DNA of 64,000 nucleotides, taken from Runella slithyformis DSM 19594. Lineage in GTDB: Bacteria > Bacteroidota > Bacteroidia > Cytophagales > Spirosomataceae. This document shows positions 25,788 through 34,796 of this stretch, piece after piece. Position 1 is the first letter of the stretch. Every line of letters begins with the position of its first letter. The notes under the pieces were generated by a model. That model made no database searches. It had not been told where the DNA came from and saw only the letters and a list, made by a program, of their open reading frames with translations. The position numbers were made by a program, and so were the translations under genes. The DNA lies in assembly GCF_000218895.1 (NCBI RefSeq), contig NC_015703.1, positions 4,167,001-4,231,000 on the forward strand, in the 5' to 3' direction.

Positions 25788-28124
25788 ATGAAAAATTATA
25801 TTAAACACGATCCGTGGTGCGTGGTCGAAGAAGGATTTTATCCTGAATACAACGAAATTACGGAAAGTCTCACGAGCCTTGGCAACGGCCGCATGGGGCA
25901 GCGGGGCAATTTTGAAGAGCATTTTTCGGGCAAAACCCTGTTGGGCAACTACGTCGCCGGTGTTTTTTATCCCGACAAAACCCGCGTAGGCTGGTGGAAA
26001 AACGGGTATCCGCGCTACTTTGCCAAAGTATTGAATGCCTGCAACTGGATCGGCATTGATGTAAAGATCGACGGCGAAACGCTGGATTTGGGCCTGTGTA
26101 CCGTCTCGGAGTATTCAAGGGTGCTCAACATGAAAGAGGGTATACTGGAGCGCCGTTTTGTGGCGACCCTGTCGGGAGGTAAGCAGGTGCGCGTTCATGC
26201 ACAGCGGTTTTGCAGCATCGCCGACGATGAAGCGGGGGCGATCCGGTACTCCGTGACGGCGCTCAACTTTGAAGGAAAAATTACCTTAACGCCCTTTCTG
26301 GACGGCGATATAAGCAATAAAGATTCCAATTACGGCGAAAAATTCTGGGACGAGATCCGAAAGGAAACGGCCTTTGGGGAAGCATACCTTGAAATGCGGA
26401 CCAAAGATACGCCCTTCAAAACGGAGCTTTTCAATGTATGCACGGGCATGAAATTTGACATCTCGCTCAACGGCGAAATCGTTGACTTTCAGTGTAAACC
26501 CGTAAAGGCGGAGAAGTACGTTGCGTGCGGCACCGAACTTCCGGTGAAAACCGGCGACGAAGTGGTGCTGTACAAATACGCCGTCAACCTGGCGTCTCTA
26601 AATCACCCAACCGACCAACTGCTGACCCATGCCAAAGCCTATCTCCAACGCATTTCGGAAAAAGGCTTTGATCAAATGAAGGCCGAACAAATACAGGCGT
26701 GGGCTGAGCGTTGGGATAAAAATGACATCGTCATTGAAGGGGACTCGGACAGTCGCACTGATGCCGCGCAGCAGGGCATTCGTTTTAATATCTTCCAACT
26801 CGAACAAACCTATACCGGCGAAGACGATCGCCTCAATATCGGTCCGAAAGGCTTTACGGGCGAGAAATACGGCGGCAGTACCTATTGGGATACCGAGGCC
26901 TATTGCCTGCCTTTTTACCTGGCAACCGCCGATCAGAAAGTAGCGCGTAACCTCCTGATCTACCGTCATAAACATTTGCAGAAAGCTATTGAGAACGCGG
27001 CTAATTTAGGGTTTAAAGACGGCGCGGCACTTTACCCGATGGTGACCATGACGGGTGAAGAATGCCACAATGAGTGGGAGATCACCTTTGAGGAAATTCA
27101 CCGCAACGGGGCGATCGCGTATGCCATCTATGACTATATCCGGCATACCGGCGATGAGGGCTATCTGGCCGAATACGGGCTGGAAGTGCTGATCGGCATT
27201 GCGCGTTTTTGGGCACAGCGCGTCAATTGGTCCGGTGATAAACAAAAGTATGTGATGCTCGGCGTGACCGGCCCGAATGAATACGAAAACAACGTCAATA
27301 ATAATTTCTATACCAACTACTTAGCTGCCTGGTGTTTGCGGTATACCTTGGAAGGACTCAACAGGCATAAGGCAGCAGTGGGAGCATTGTTGCAAAATAT
27401 CCATTTTGATTTTGAGGTCGAAACGGCCAAATGGCAACATATTGTTGACAATATGTACTATCCGTACGATGCCGAGCGGCAGGTATACTTACAGCAGGAT
27501 GGGTTTTTGGATAAAGAATTATTGACCGTAGATGATATTGCCGAGCACCGGCCCATCAACCAAAAATGGTCATGGGATCGGATTTTGCGGAGCTGTTTTA
27601 TCAAGCAGGCCGATGTACTTCAGGGGCTGTATTTCTTTGAAGAGGACTTCGACCTTGATACCATTCGCCGCAACTTTGACTTTTATGAGCCTATGACCGT
27701 GCATGAGTCATCGCTGTCGCCGTGCGTACACGTGATCTTGGCGGCAAAGCTGGGGTACAAAGAAAAAGCTTACGAAATGTACCTGCGTACCTCGCGCCTC
27801 GACCTCGACGATTACAACAACGATACCGAAGACGGTCTACACATCACGAGTATGGCCGGAACGTGGATGTCGGTCATTAAAGGATTTGCGGGGATGCGAA
27901 TCCGTAACGGTGCCTTGTCTTTTTCGCCTTATCTGCCCGACCAATGGAAAGGCTATTCGTTCCGGATCACGTTCAAAGGACAAGTCATTCGTATTTCAGT
28001 GACGCCGCACCACATTGAAGTGGAGAATTTCTCAAATCAATCCGTATCATTTGCGGTAGATGGTGCCTTGATAGAACTGGATGCAAACGGGCGGAAAGTG
28101 CTTGAAATTGCGCAGCAAAAATAG
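25788..28124 (+). CDS. Glycoside hydrolase family 65 disaccharide phosphorylase (maltose phosphorylase-like)
   Basis: A 778-aa cytoplasmic enzyme. GH65 members split alpha-glucosides with inorganic phosphate to beta-glucose-1-phosphate. The N-terminal beta-sandwich (SLTSLGNGRMGQRGNFEE, about residues 30-50) leads to an (alpha/alpha)6 barrel with the catalytic Glu in GVTGPNEYENN (about residue 498) and the block GAALYPMVTMTGEECHNEWE before it. The phosphate-binding region ITSMAGTWMSVIKGF is near residue 690. The motifs best fit maltose phosphorylase, but kojibiose, nigerose or trehalose cannot be excluded. A beta-phosphoglucomutase gene, its usual partner, is not adjacent. Confidence 0.9.
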   Translation: MKNYIKHDPWCVVEEGFYPEYNEITESLTSLGNGRMGQRGNFEEHFSGKTLLGNYVAGVFYPDKTRVGWWKNGYPRYFAKVLNACNWIGIDVKIDGETLDLGLCTVSEYSRVLNMKEGILERRFVATLSGGKQVRVHAQRFCSIADDEAGAIRYSVTALNFEGKITLTPFLDGDISNKDSNYGEKFWDEIRKETAFGEAYLEMRTKDTPFKTELFNVCTGMKFDISLNGEIVDFQCKPVKAEKYVACGTELPVKTGDEVVLYKYAVNLASLNHPTDQLLTHAKAYLQRISEKGFDQMKAEQIQAWAERWDKNDIVIEGDSDSRTDAAQQGIRFNIFQLEQTYTGEDDRLNIGPKGFTGEKYGGSTYWDTEAYCLPFYLATADQKVARNLLIYRHKHLQKAIENAANLGFKDGAALYPMVTMTGEECHNEWEITFEEIHRNGAIAYAIYDYIRHTGDEGYLAEYGLEVLIGIARFWAQRVNWSGDKQKYVMLGVTGPNEYENNVNNNFYTNYLAAWCLRYTLEGLNRHKAAVGALLQNIHFDFEVETAKWQHIVDNMYYPYDAERQVYLQQDGFLDKELLTVDDIAEHRPINQKWSWDRILRSCFIKQADVLQGLYFFEEDFDLDTIRRNFDFYEPMTVHESSLSPCVHVILAAKLGYKEKAYEMYLRTSRLDLDDYNNDTEDGLHITSMAGTWMSVIKGFAGMRIRNGALSFSPYLPDQWKGYSFRITFKGQVIRISVTPHHIEVENFSNQSVSFAVDGALIELDANGRKVLEIAQQK

Positions 28125-28188
28125 ACAATACATTGTTTTCTTAAAAGCCTGTAAGTTTCCGAAACCTTTTTCGGTGCTTAAATTTAAT

Positions 28189-28221
28189 GCCGATGGGATG
28201 TTTTCCTATCGGCTTTTTTTT
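28189..28221 (+). terminator. Rho-independent terminator after GH65
   Basis: GCCGAT (28189-28194) pairs with ATCGGC (28208-28213) with inner GG/CC pairs, followed by eight T residues. Confidence 0.85.
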
Positions 28222-28313
28222 GTGAAAATACGTAGCGGTATGCAACAAAAGCGGTTGTTGAGCGTAGAGTTCAATAGATTGTATGTTGTCCACCACCGTT
28301 ATTTTTCAAAAGT

Positions 28314-29213
28314 ATGATTGAATATGTAAAAAGCTTAAAGGCTTCTGCGGAGCCCCTGTTCTCCATTATTATTCCCACTTGGAACAACCTGCCTTACCTG
28401 CAAACCTGCGTCAGAAGTATTCGTCAAAACTCCTCTTATGCCCACCAGATTGTGTTACACATCAATGAAGGTACCGATGGTACGCCTCAGTGGGCGCAAA
28501 AGGAAGGTATAGATTACAGCTATTCTGCCGAAAATGTGGGCATCTGCGTGGGTTGCAATGCCGCTTTTTCGTTGACGAATGCAGACTATATCGTTTACAT
28601 GAATGATGACATGTATGCCTGTCCTGATTGGGATACGCATTTGTATCAGGCCATTAAAGACCATGGCCGGGATGATTTCTATTTTTCGGGAACGCAGATC
28701 GAGCGCCACCCCAATCCTTATGCGTATGTCATTGGAGGGCATGATTACGGGGATTCCGTCCAACGTTTTCAGGAAAATAAATTGTTGAAAGAGTACGTCC
28801 GGCTGGCAGTACCCGATTGGCAGGGAGCTTCTTTTCCCCCAAGCGTAATGCACCGTCATACGTGGAATCTGATCGGAGGGTTCAGCATTGAATTCAGCCC
28901 CGGGATGTATTCTGACCCTGATATCAGCCGGAAGATGTGGGAGGTGGGTATTCGTAATTTCAAGGGAATAGGCAAAAGCCTGGTCTATCATTTCGGCTCT
29001 AAATCCGTCAGTCGGATAGCGCACAACCCCGGCAGAAAGCAGTTTTTACGAAAATGGGGGATGACTGCTCGAACTTTTTATGACTTTTACCTCAATTTTT
29101 ACAGCAGGAACAATGCAAATTTTGCGCTGACAAATTCGTTTACCGCAAATGCCGGCTCATTTCGCTATAAGCTGAAACTACTTTCAGACCGTATTCGACT
29201 GTATTTTTGGTAA
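28314..29213 (+). CDS. Glycosyltransferase family 2
   Basis: A 299-aa GT-A-fold glycosyltransferase. The nucleotide-sugar pocket begins FSIIIPTWNNLPYLQ (about residue 17) and the metal-binding motif is MNDDMYAC (about residue 100). GASFPPSVMHRHTWNLIGGF and FSPGMYSDPDISRKMW, the acceptor-side block, follow. Soluble, probably peripheral to the inner membrane. It may add sugars to surface polysaccharide or protein; nothing nearby specifies the acceptor. It is separated from GH65 by a terminator, so it is probably an independent unit. Confidence 0.88.
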   Translation: MIEYVKSLKASAEPLFSIIIPTWNNLPYLQTCVRSIRQNSSYAHQIVLHINEGTDGTPQWAQKEGIDYSYSAENVGICVGCNAAFSLTNADYIVYMNDDMYACPDWDTHLYQAIKDHGRDDFYFSGTQIERHPNPYAYVIGGHDYGDSVQRFQENKLLKEYVRLAVPDWQGASFPPSVMHRHTWNLIGGFSIEFSPGMYSDPDISRKMWEVGIRNFKGIGKSLVYHFGSKSVSRIAHNPGRKQFLRKWGMTARTFYDFYLNFYSRNNANFALTNSFTANAGSFRYKLKLLSDRIRLYFW

Positions 29214-29240
29214 AGTTCCGCCTTTTATTTTTCGTTTTTT

Positions 29241-30191
29241 TTATTGCAGATAACCCATGCCGATAAGCCATTGGTGGCAGCTTTGGGGCCAGCTATGTAC
29301 CGAGCCTTTCAATTTTTTAGCCAATCCAAACCCGTGTCCGCCGTTTTCGTAGAGAAGCATGGACGCCGGAATGCGCAGTTGACGCAGGGCATTGTAGTAC
29401 ATCATACTGTTTTCAACGGGAACCCCCTTGTCATCGGTAGCGTGAACGAGCAGTGCAGGAGGAGTGAGTTCAGAAACCTGTTTTTCGGCTGAGAAACGGT
29501 CCAATTGGTCTTGAGAAGGGGTTTTCCCCAACAGTCTTTCAAAAGAACCCGCGTGTTTGAAGGGCCCGGACGTAATGACAGGATACATCAAAATGGAAAA
29601 GTTGGGTTTGCAAACGTCGGCGCTTGGCCAATTTTCAAACGCAGCCAATTCTTTTGCCTTCGGCCAAAGGGTGCTTGCGGAGGCGGCCAAATGTCCGCCG
29701 GCCGAGAAGCCCATGATGCCGATGCGGTCGGGATTGATTTTGTATTTAGCGGCGTTTTCCCGAATCAATTTTAAGCCCTGAAGGGCATCCTGCAATCCCA
29801 CCTCATGTTTATTGGACCAAAGGCGATCGTCCGGAAGTCGGTATTTCAGTACGAAGGCTGTTACGCCGATGCTTGTAAACCATTTTGCGACATCCACTCC
29901 CTCGTGGCCCGAGGCTTCAATGGAATAACCTCCTCCCGGGCAGATCATGACCGCGGCACCGCTGGGAGTAGCGGGCAAATATACGGAAAGCGTAGGGAAG
30001 ACAATATTGCTGATCCGTAAAATGCTGTCGTTGCCTACTTCAATTTTTTCCCGGATCGAACGATTTTGTAAATCATTGGGTATTTTTCCGGTAGACCAAA
30101 GAGAAATGACGGTTTGGGAACGCGATAGGGTGGAAAGCATGCTGATTGATGTAAACAAAATAAAGAATAACAAACGATTATAGCGCGGCAT
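29241..30191 (-). CDS. Secreted alpha/beta hydrolase (acetylxylan esterase-like)
   Basis: A 316-aa secreted esterase: signal peptide (LLFFILFTSISMLSTLSRSQ), oxyanion loop region CPGGGYSIEASGHEG, nucleophile GFSAGGH and catalytic His near the end in ENGGHGFG. This is the BD-FAE/acetyl-xylan-esterase-like branch of carbohydrate esterases. It would act in the periplasm, removing acyl groups from plant glycans. It is convergent with the GT2 gene. Confidence 0.82.
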   Translation of the reverse strand: MPRYNRLLFFILFTSISMLSTLSRSQTVISLWSTGKIPNDLQNRSIREKIEVGNDSILRISNIVFPTLSVYLPATPSGAAVMICPGGGYSIEASGHEGVDVAKWFTSIGVTAFVLKYRLPDDRLWSNKHEVGLQDALQGLKLIRENAAKYKINPDRIGIMGFSAGGHLAASASTLWPKAKELAAFENWPSADVCKPNFSILMYPVITSGPFKHAGSFERLLGKTPSQDQLDRFSAEKQVSELTPPALLVHATDDKGVPVENSMMYYNALRQLRIPASMLLYENGGHGFGLAKKLKGSVHSWPQSCHQWLIGMGYLQ

Positions 30192-30287
30192 AACGGTCGG
30201 GGAGTTGAATAAAATGGGAATTTAAGGTAGTTTTCCTAAAAAAGCACTCAATCCTAAAAAGTTAATCAGATTATTAGTGTCTTTGTT

Positions 30288-30881
30288 TCAGTAGGTCCGG
30301 AGCCAGCCCGTTAGGCTGAGCCGCTCGTGGGTAGCGGGGAGTACTTCATGTTCGAGTAAATCAGCCTCAAAACAAACCAAGTGCCCACCCACCGGATCTA
30401 TTTTAATAGGCTTTTTTTCAGGTATATAAAGAACAAGCTCGCCACCGTCGGTCGTTTTCCAATCTTCATTCAAATAACAGACGACCGATATTTTCCGGTG
30501 CGAATCGGTAGTAAAACGGTCGAGGTGTCGTTTATAAAATGTCCCGATTGGGTACATGGCATAATGAAACTCAAAATCTTTCAACCCTAAATAACAACTC
30601 CGATTGAGGCATTGGATCAGTTCATTGATCTTCTGAAAAAAGACCTGTTCCATCACTGCGGTCGAATGTGTTTCGAGCCACAAAATATGATCACTGCGAA
30701 TCTGCGCCTCAATGTGTTGGTCATTGGCCCGGCCAATACCCGCCGTTTTGAAACGGCCTGCCAAATGCCGCTCCCGCAACAGAATAACCAAGTCGGTGAT
30801 TTCTTCAGGGGTAAGAAAGGAATCGATTACACCGTAGCTTTGCTCGGCCAGACTATCCATCAGATTATCAAACAATTCCAT
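30288..30881 (-). CDS. 2-Oxoglutarate/Fe(II)-dependent oxygenase (prolyl 4-hydroxylase-like)
   Basis: A 197-aa dioxygenase. The iron triad is visible: KRHLDRF (His-x-Asp), then His in LLEHEVLP. Arg in ERLSLTGWLR binds 2-oxoglutarate. VVCYLNEDW and TDGGELVLY are the usual strands of the P4Hc fold. Start ATG 30881 is chosen over 30926 because the N-terminus then matches the family length. Related proteins hydroxylate proline or lysine of proteins; the target is unknown. It stands alone. Confidence 0.85.
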   Translation of the reverse strand: MELFDNLMDSLAEQSYGVIDSFLTPEEITDLVILLRERHLAGRFKTAGIGRANDQHIEAQIRSDHILWLETHSTAVMEQVFFQKINELIQCLNRSCYLGLKDFEFHYAMYPIGTFYKRHLDRFTTDSHRKISVVCYLNEDWKTTDGGELVLYIPEKKPIKIDPVGGHLVCFEADLLEHEVLPATHERLSLTGWLRTY

Positions 30882-30978
30882 CGTTTGTATTGATAACCAA
30901 ATTGTCTTCCAACAAATGACTCTCAACGGTTAAGGGTAAACCTTTGTTGGGTTACTTGCTCAAAAGTAGACATTTTTT

Positions 30979-30986
30979 TACCTTTG
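30979..30986 (+). promoter_or_regulatory. Candidate -7 element upstream of the GNAT gene
   Basis: TACCTTTG matches TAnnTTTG. It would give a leader of about 150 bases before the acetyltransferase at 31143. No -33 box at the right spacing; nothing else is recognised in 30882-31142. Confidence 0.4.
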
Positions 30987-31142
30987 TTACGTAATCTGAT
31001 TGTATTGCCTCTGCAACTCACTACTTACCTTTTATTGCCTGATAGGGTGGCGTAACGGCACTGAGCCGAATTTTAACGGTTGTGAACATTCTTCACCGCC
31101 GGTATTCTTAATTTTTTACGTCCAAAATCAATCCACTTTTCC

Positions 31143-31670
31143 ATGTTTCAATTAGAATCAACTCGTTTGCGGTTAATGCCGCTCACTACTGCCCAATTGC
31201 AGCTTCATGCGGCGGATTATGACGCATTGCAGCGCTCGTTAGGCCTTGTTCCCCGTCAAATGCAGATGGAGGAATATTTCCAGAATGAATTTGACGATGC
31301 ATTGGCCAATTATTGGCTGCCCGAAACTGCGGCCAATGCCTCACGCTATGAGTGGTTTACCAATTGGCTCATTGTATATAAAAAAGACAATTGCGTGGCC
31401 GGCGGAATCGGCGTGGCAGGATTACCCAACGACCGGGGTGAAACGGAGATCGGCTACGGAATTGATTGTGCATATCGCGGAAAGGGAATCGCGACGGAAG
31501 CGCTTGAGTGCCTTTCCGCTTGGGTGTTCAAACACCCTGCTGCAGTGGCGCTGATCGCCCATACGCCCGTAGCACTTACCAACTCACAACGGGTTTTGCA
31601 AAAGGCGGGATTTGAGCAGATAAGTGAGAAGGAAGGGCTGATTTTGTGGCGAAAATTAAACGCAAATTAG
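31143..31670 (+). CDS. GNAT-family N-acetyltransferase
   Basis: A 175-aa acetyltransferase of the RimJ-like GNAT branch. Strand and pyrophosphate loop are GETEIGYGIDCAYRGKGIATEAL (R-G-K-G-I-A, about residues 113-125), followed by the conserved helix and LTNSQRVLQKAGFEQI near the end. It acetylates an amine of unknown identity. The SlyD-like gene follows after 44 bases and may share its transcript. Confidence 0.88.
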   Translation: MFQLESTRLRLMPLTTAQLQLHAADYDALQRSLGLVPRQMQMEEYFQNEFDDALANYWLPETAANASRYEWFTNWLIVYKKDNCVAGGIGVAGLPNDRGETEIGYGIDCAYRGKGIATEALECLSAWVFKHPAAVALIAHTPVALTNSQRVLQKAGFEQISEKEGLILWRKLNAN

Positions 31671-31714
31671 GTAACACTCCTGAAAAGCCGTAGGTTTGCT
31701 AAAAATTTGTATCA

Positions 31715-32227
31715 ATGAAAATAGCACCTAATCAAGTCGTAGCTGTGACCTACGAACTGAGTCTTTTAAACGACGGCGACGAATGGCAAATGGTCGAAAC
31801 CGTTGGTGATGACCAACCTATGTATTTTATTCAAGGCATGAGCGGCCTGCCTGAAGCGTTTGAAGACAAACTGAACGGCCTTGAGGAAGGTGATTCCTTC
31901 GACTTTAAATTGGATCCTGAACAAGGCTACGGAGATTATGATACCGAAGCGGTGGCAGAGATTCCTTTGGACGTATTTAAAGTAGACGGTAAGCTCCAGG
32001 ATGACATTCTTCAGGTGGGAAATATGGTTCCGATGACCAACGAAGAAGGACATCGTTTGATGGGTCAAATCGTTGAAATTGACGCTGAATTTGTCCTGAT
32101 GGATTTTAACCATCCGTTGGCCGGCCGTGAAATGCATTTTGTAGGAAAAGTACACAAAGTACGTGCCGCTACCGCAGAAGAACTGGAACACGGCCACGTC
32201 CACGGCGACGGCGGAGTGCATCATTAA
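31715..32227 (+). CDS. FKBP-type peptidyl-prolyl isomerase, SlyD-like
   Basis: A 170-aa cytoplasmic isomerase/chaperone. The FKBP half-barrel (YFIQGMSGLPEAFEDKLNGL) is split by an insert-in-flap domain (about residues 70-125), and NHPLAGREMHFVGKV closes the barrel. The His-rich tail (HGHVHGDGGVHH) is the metal-binding feature of SlyD, which can supply nickel to metalloenzymes. The tail is shorter than in E. coli SlyD. Confidence 0.9.
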   Translation: MKIAPNQVVAVTYELSLLNDGDEWQMVETVGDDQPMYFIQGMSGLPEAFEDKLNGLEEGDSFDFKLDPEQGYGDYDTEAVAEIPLDVFKVDGKLQDDILQVGNMVPMTNEEGHRLMGQIVEIDAEFVLMDFNHPLAGREMHFVGKVHKVRAATAEELEHGHVHGDGGVHH

Positions 32228-32322
32228 AAATGACGAATTTAGAATGACGAGTGACGAATTAGGAGTAAAATAATTTGACATTCGCCATGCAAATAACGGA
32301 AATACCTTTGATGGATGTTGGT

Positions 32323-32373
32323 GTTACGAATGACGAATGAAGAGTAAAAAATTCGACATTCGTCATTCGTAAC
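32323..32373. terminator. 17-bp perfect palindrome between convergent genes
   Basis: GTTACGAATGACGAATG (32323-32339) pairs exactly with 32357-32373 around a 17-base loop. The flanking sequence 32228-32290 repeats GACGAATT/GAGTAAAA and ATTTGACATTCG in degenerate form, so this is an expanded repeat that may serve as a shared terminator. Confidence 0.7.
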
Positions 32374-32380
32374 TCGTCAT

Positions 32381-33430
32381 TTATAAAAGGGGTTCCTGCT
32401 GACTCAGGCAGTGAAAACTTCCCAAACCCCACACGATTTCGGTGGAATCAATGCCCACCACCTTGCGGTCCCTAAAACATTGACTCAGAATATCCAACGC
32501 GCGTTGGTCATTGGCACAGCGAAACGTGGGTACGATCACGGCGGCATTGCTGATATAAAAATTGGCGTACGAAGCCGGTAATCTCAACTCATCACTGTAC
32601 ACAGGCGTAGGCATAGGTAACTCAATGATGTTGAGCTGTTTGCCGTTGAGCAGCCGCATTTGCTTCAGTTCATGAAGGTTTTCCTGTAAGACAGCATAGT
32701 TGGCATCCGCTTTATTTTCTTCCACCACGGTCACAACAGTATCTTCATTTACAAACCGAACCGTGTCGTCAATGTGTCCGTCGGTATCGTCGCCTACGAT
32801 GCCGTCGCCCACCCAAAGAACCTGATCTACTCCGTAATACTCACACAGATACTGTTCGATTTGCCCTTGATGGAGGTGCGGATTACGGTTTTCATTTAAC
32901 AAACACGCTCGGCTTGTCATGACGGTTCCTTTCCCGTTGAATTCCACTGAGCCGCCTTCCATGATAATGCCCGGCGTAACGTATTCCAATCCTAAATAAT
33001 GCGCAATGGCCACGGGAATGAGGTCATCGTTGTTGAACGGCGGATACTTGCCGCCCCATGCGTTGTAGCCCCAGTTCAAAATTAAACGTTCCTTGGTTTC
33101 GGGATTAATCACAATGCCGGGGCCGTGGTCTCGGCACCAGGAATCGTTGGTGGCGTGCAACGGCAATTCGATCCGGTTCATGTCCACGCCCGCATTGAGC
33201 AGGTGGAGTTGTATGGTTTGTTTGACGAGTTCATTGTGGGCATTGATGCACACTTTCTCGCCTTCACTGATGGTTTTGATAAATTCAACGTAGGCAGGAA
33301 GCATTTTTGGCTGGCGGTCGTACGTCCAGGAAGCTTCGGTATGCGGAAAACTCAGCCAGGTGGCGCGGTGTGGGTGCCATTCGGCGGGAAATAGAAAGCC
33401 CCGCTGTTTGGGTGTTAGTTGGTTTGACAT
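32381..33430 (-). CDS. aguA: Agmatine deiminase (Porphyromonas-type peptidylarginine deiminase family)
   Basis: Hydrolyses agmatine to N-carbamoylputrescine and ammonia in the arginine-decarboxylase route to polyamines. The 349-aa protein has RATWLSFPH at the N-terminus, NDSWCRDHGP, GDDTDGHIDDTVRF and the nucleophile Cys in GSFHCLSQQEP near the C-terminus. Start ATG 33430 is preferred over 33505: a -7 element at 33457-33464 would lie inside the longer version. N-carbamoylputrescine amidohydrolase is not next to it here. Confidence 0.92.
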   Translation of the reverse strand: MSNQLTPKQRGFLFPAEWHPHRATWLSFPHTEASWTYDRQPKMLPAYVEFIKTISEGEKVCINAHNELVKQTIQLHLLNAGVDMNRIELPLHATNDSWCRDHGPGIVINPETKERLILNWGYNAWGGKYPPFNNDDLIPVAIAHYLGLEYVTPGIIMEGGSVEFNGKGTVMTSRACLLNENRNPHLHQGQIEQYLCEYYGVDQVLWVGDGIVGDDTDGHIDDTVRFVNEDTVVTVVEENKADANYAVLQENLHELKQMRLLNGKQLNIIELPMPTPVYSDELRLPASYANFYISNAAVIVPTFRCANDQRALDILSQCFRDRKVVGIDSTEIVWGLGSFHCLSQQEPLL

Positions 33431-33456
33431 AGTTGCTGTTTCATGTTGTGCAGCCA

Positions 33457-33464
33457 CAAAAATA
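33457..33464 (-). promoter_or_regulatory. Candidate -7 element of aguA
   Basis: The minus strand reads TATTTTTG, matching TAnnTTTG, and predicts a start about 20 bases before the chosen ATG. It supports that start. Confidence 0.5.
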
Positions 33465-33566
33465 GGGAGAAATGTAGTGTGTTTTATGCAGCAACCGGCT
33501 TTCACTTTCCCAAAATCCCCTTATCTTTAGTGAAAAAATACATGTATACCTAAATCTTCCGATCTC

Positions 33567-34103
33567 ATGCGTACAAGCTTTTACTCACTCTTAGCCGTTT
33601 TCTTTTTTATCAGCATTGCCGGTCAGGCGCAGAAAAAATATCCTTTCATCAAAAGCGGCGGCAGCATGTTTGATGTGCCGGAGGCGGAGCCCATCGCTGA
33701 TAAGCAGATGAAATACAAGGTGTTGTATGAAATCTCCAAAGGAGCCGATAAACCTGATTCCGTCAACGCAACCTTGGATAAGCTTGCGCGCCTGGTCAAT
33801 CTGCATCTTTCGGCAGGAATTCCCAGACAAAATTTGGAGGTTGTGGCTATCGTGCATTTTTTAGGAACTCCGCTGATACTGAGCGACGAAGCCTACCAAA
33901 AAAAGTTTGGAATGCCCAATCCCAACACGGCCCTTATCAACGAGTTGACGGCCAACGGTGTCAAAATATACATCTGCGGTCAATCGCTCTACATGCGTAA
34001 GATGGAGAAAGAACCTCGCAACCCCAACATCAAAGTGACGCTCTCAGCCATGTTACTGATGACCACGCTGCAATCGAAGGGGTATGTGATGGTCATACCG
34101 TAA
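33567..34103 (+). CDS. Secreted DsrE/DsrF-like protein
   Basis: A 178-aa protein with a signal peptide (SFYSLLAVFFFISIAGQAQ). The mature part has the DsrE fold pattern: MKYKVLYEISKG at the first strand, DKLARLVNLHLSAG, VVAIVHFLGTPLIL and ELTANGVKIYICGQSLY (the position that carries the active Cys in many members). It is probably periplasmic. In Bacteroidota such proteins are common and of unknown role. It is monocistronic. Confidence 0.75.
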   Translation: MRTSFYSLLAVFFFISIAGQAQKKYPFIKSGGSMFDVPEAEPIADKQMKYKVLYEISKGADKPDSVNATLDKLARLVNLHLSAGIPRQNLEVVAIVHFLGTPLILSDEAYQKKFGMPNPNTALINELTANGVKIYICGQSLYMRKMEKEPRNPNIKVTLSAMLLMTTLQSKGYVMVIP

Positions 34104-34106
34104 CTT

Positions 34107-34127
34107 GGGCAGACGTGAAGCCTGCCC
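34107..34127 (+). repeat. Third copy of the GGGCAG...CTGCCC repeat
   Basis: GGGCAGACGTGAAGCCTGCCC followed by CTAC, a short version of the repeats at 19654 and 19754. It lies just past the DsrE gene. Confidence 0.65.
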
Positions 34128-34204
34128 CTACGATGTTTGGATTTTTTGCAAGCAATCGTATCGGTGTATATTTCCTATGCGTCGGGTTGCTTACAACCCG
34201 ACGG

Positions 34205-34540
34205 TTATTTTAAATATTTATGTTTAATTCGACAGGCGTAGAATTTATCAGGAAAAATAAAACTCGTAAGCGAAAAATTGCTGCCCGGCATGGATGAATA
34301 CATCCATAGTAGGCGTTTGGGGTAATTGGGACCTTTGGCAACTCCGCAATGCCCCCAAGCTTTGTTCCAAAACTGAACAATATCCCCTTCTTGTAATTCA
34401 TTCAGCGTTATTTCGGTCGCAATACCTCTGCGTACCAAGTTATAAACGAATATTGTCGGTGTTGGGGTGAGGTTACCTGCTTTTTGGCTATAAGGTGATT
34501 TTTTACTTGAAATTTTGTTGTTAGCTTTGAGAAAGACAAG
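34205..34540 (-). pseudogene. C-terminal fragment of a CHAP/NlpC-like hydrolase
   Basis: The minus-strand frame is open from 34540 to the stop at 34205 with no ATG near its start; it is bounded upstream by a TAG (34541-34543). It encodes NELQEGDIVQFWN, then WGHCGVAKG, the last strands of a papain-like cell-wall hydrolase fold with its His. The catalytic Cys half is missing. The broken end lies where the toxin-antitoxin promoter begins, so the module probably replaced the 5' part. The family assignment is moderate. Confidence 0.5.
34522..34529 (+). promoter_or_regulatory. Candidate -7 element of the toxin-antitoxin module
   Basis: TAGCTTTG matches TAnnTTTG and would give a leader of about 18 bases before the antitoxin ATG at 34554. 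Confidence 0.45.
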
Positions 34541-34553
34541 CTAATGTATCGCC

Positions 34554-34796
34554 ATGAGAGTGCCTACTAAATTCAATGAGGTGCAAATGCACTTTTTGCA
34601 GTTTCTGTCGCAACGACAGGTTTCGGAGCAAGAACTTGAAGATATTCAGCGGATGATTGCAAAGTACTATTTTGATAAAGCAGCAATTGAGCTGGAAAAA
34701 ATAGTTATGGAAAAAGGAATTACCGAAGCTGATGTGGAAAACCTCAAAAATCAACACCTTAGACCCCTTATCAATAATGATGCGTATCGTGCTTGA
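34554..34796 (+). CDS. Antitoxin-like protein of a PIN-domain toxin module
   Basis: An 80-aa mostly helical protein (FLQFLSQRQVSEQELEDIQRM, then AAIELEKIVMEKGITEADVENL). It is intact and its 3' end overlaps the PIN toxin start by 20 bases, the arrangement of a VapB-like antitoxin. It would bind and silence the toxin and repress its own promoter. No canonical MazE/AbrB fold is evident; the VapB-like role rests on context. Confidence 0.65.
   Translation: MRVPTKFNEVQMHFLQFLSQRQVSEQELEDIQRMIAKYYFDKAAIELEKIVMEKGITEADVENLKNQHLRPLINNDAYRA

Noticed and set aside
31060-31085. Possible tRNA-like or riboswitch element upstream of the GNAT gene
   Set aside because: No cloverleaf or known riboswitch core can be drawn from the sequence.
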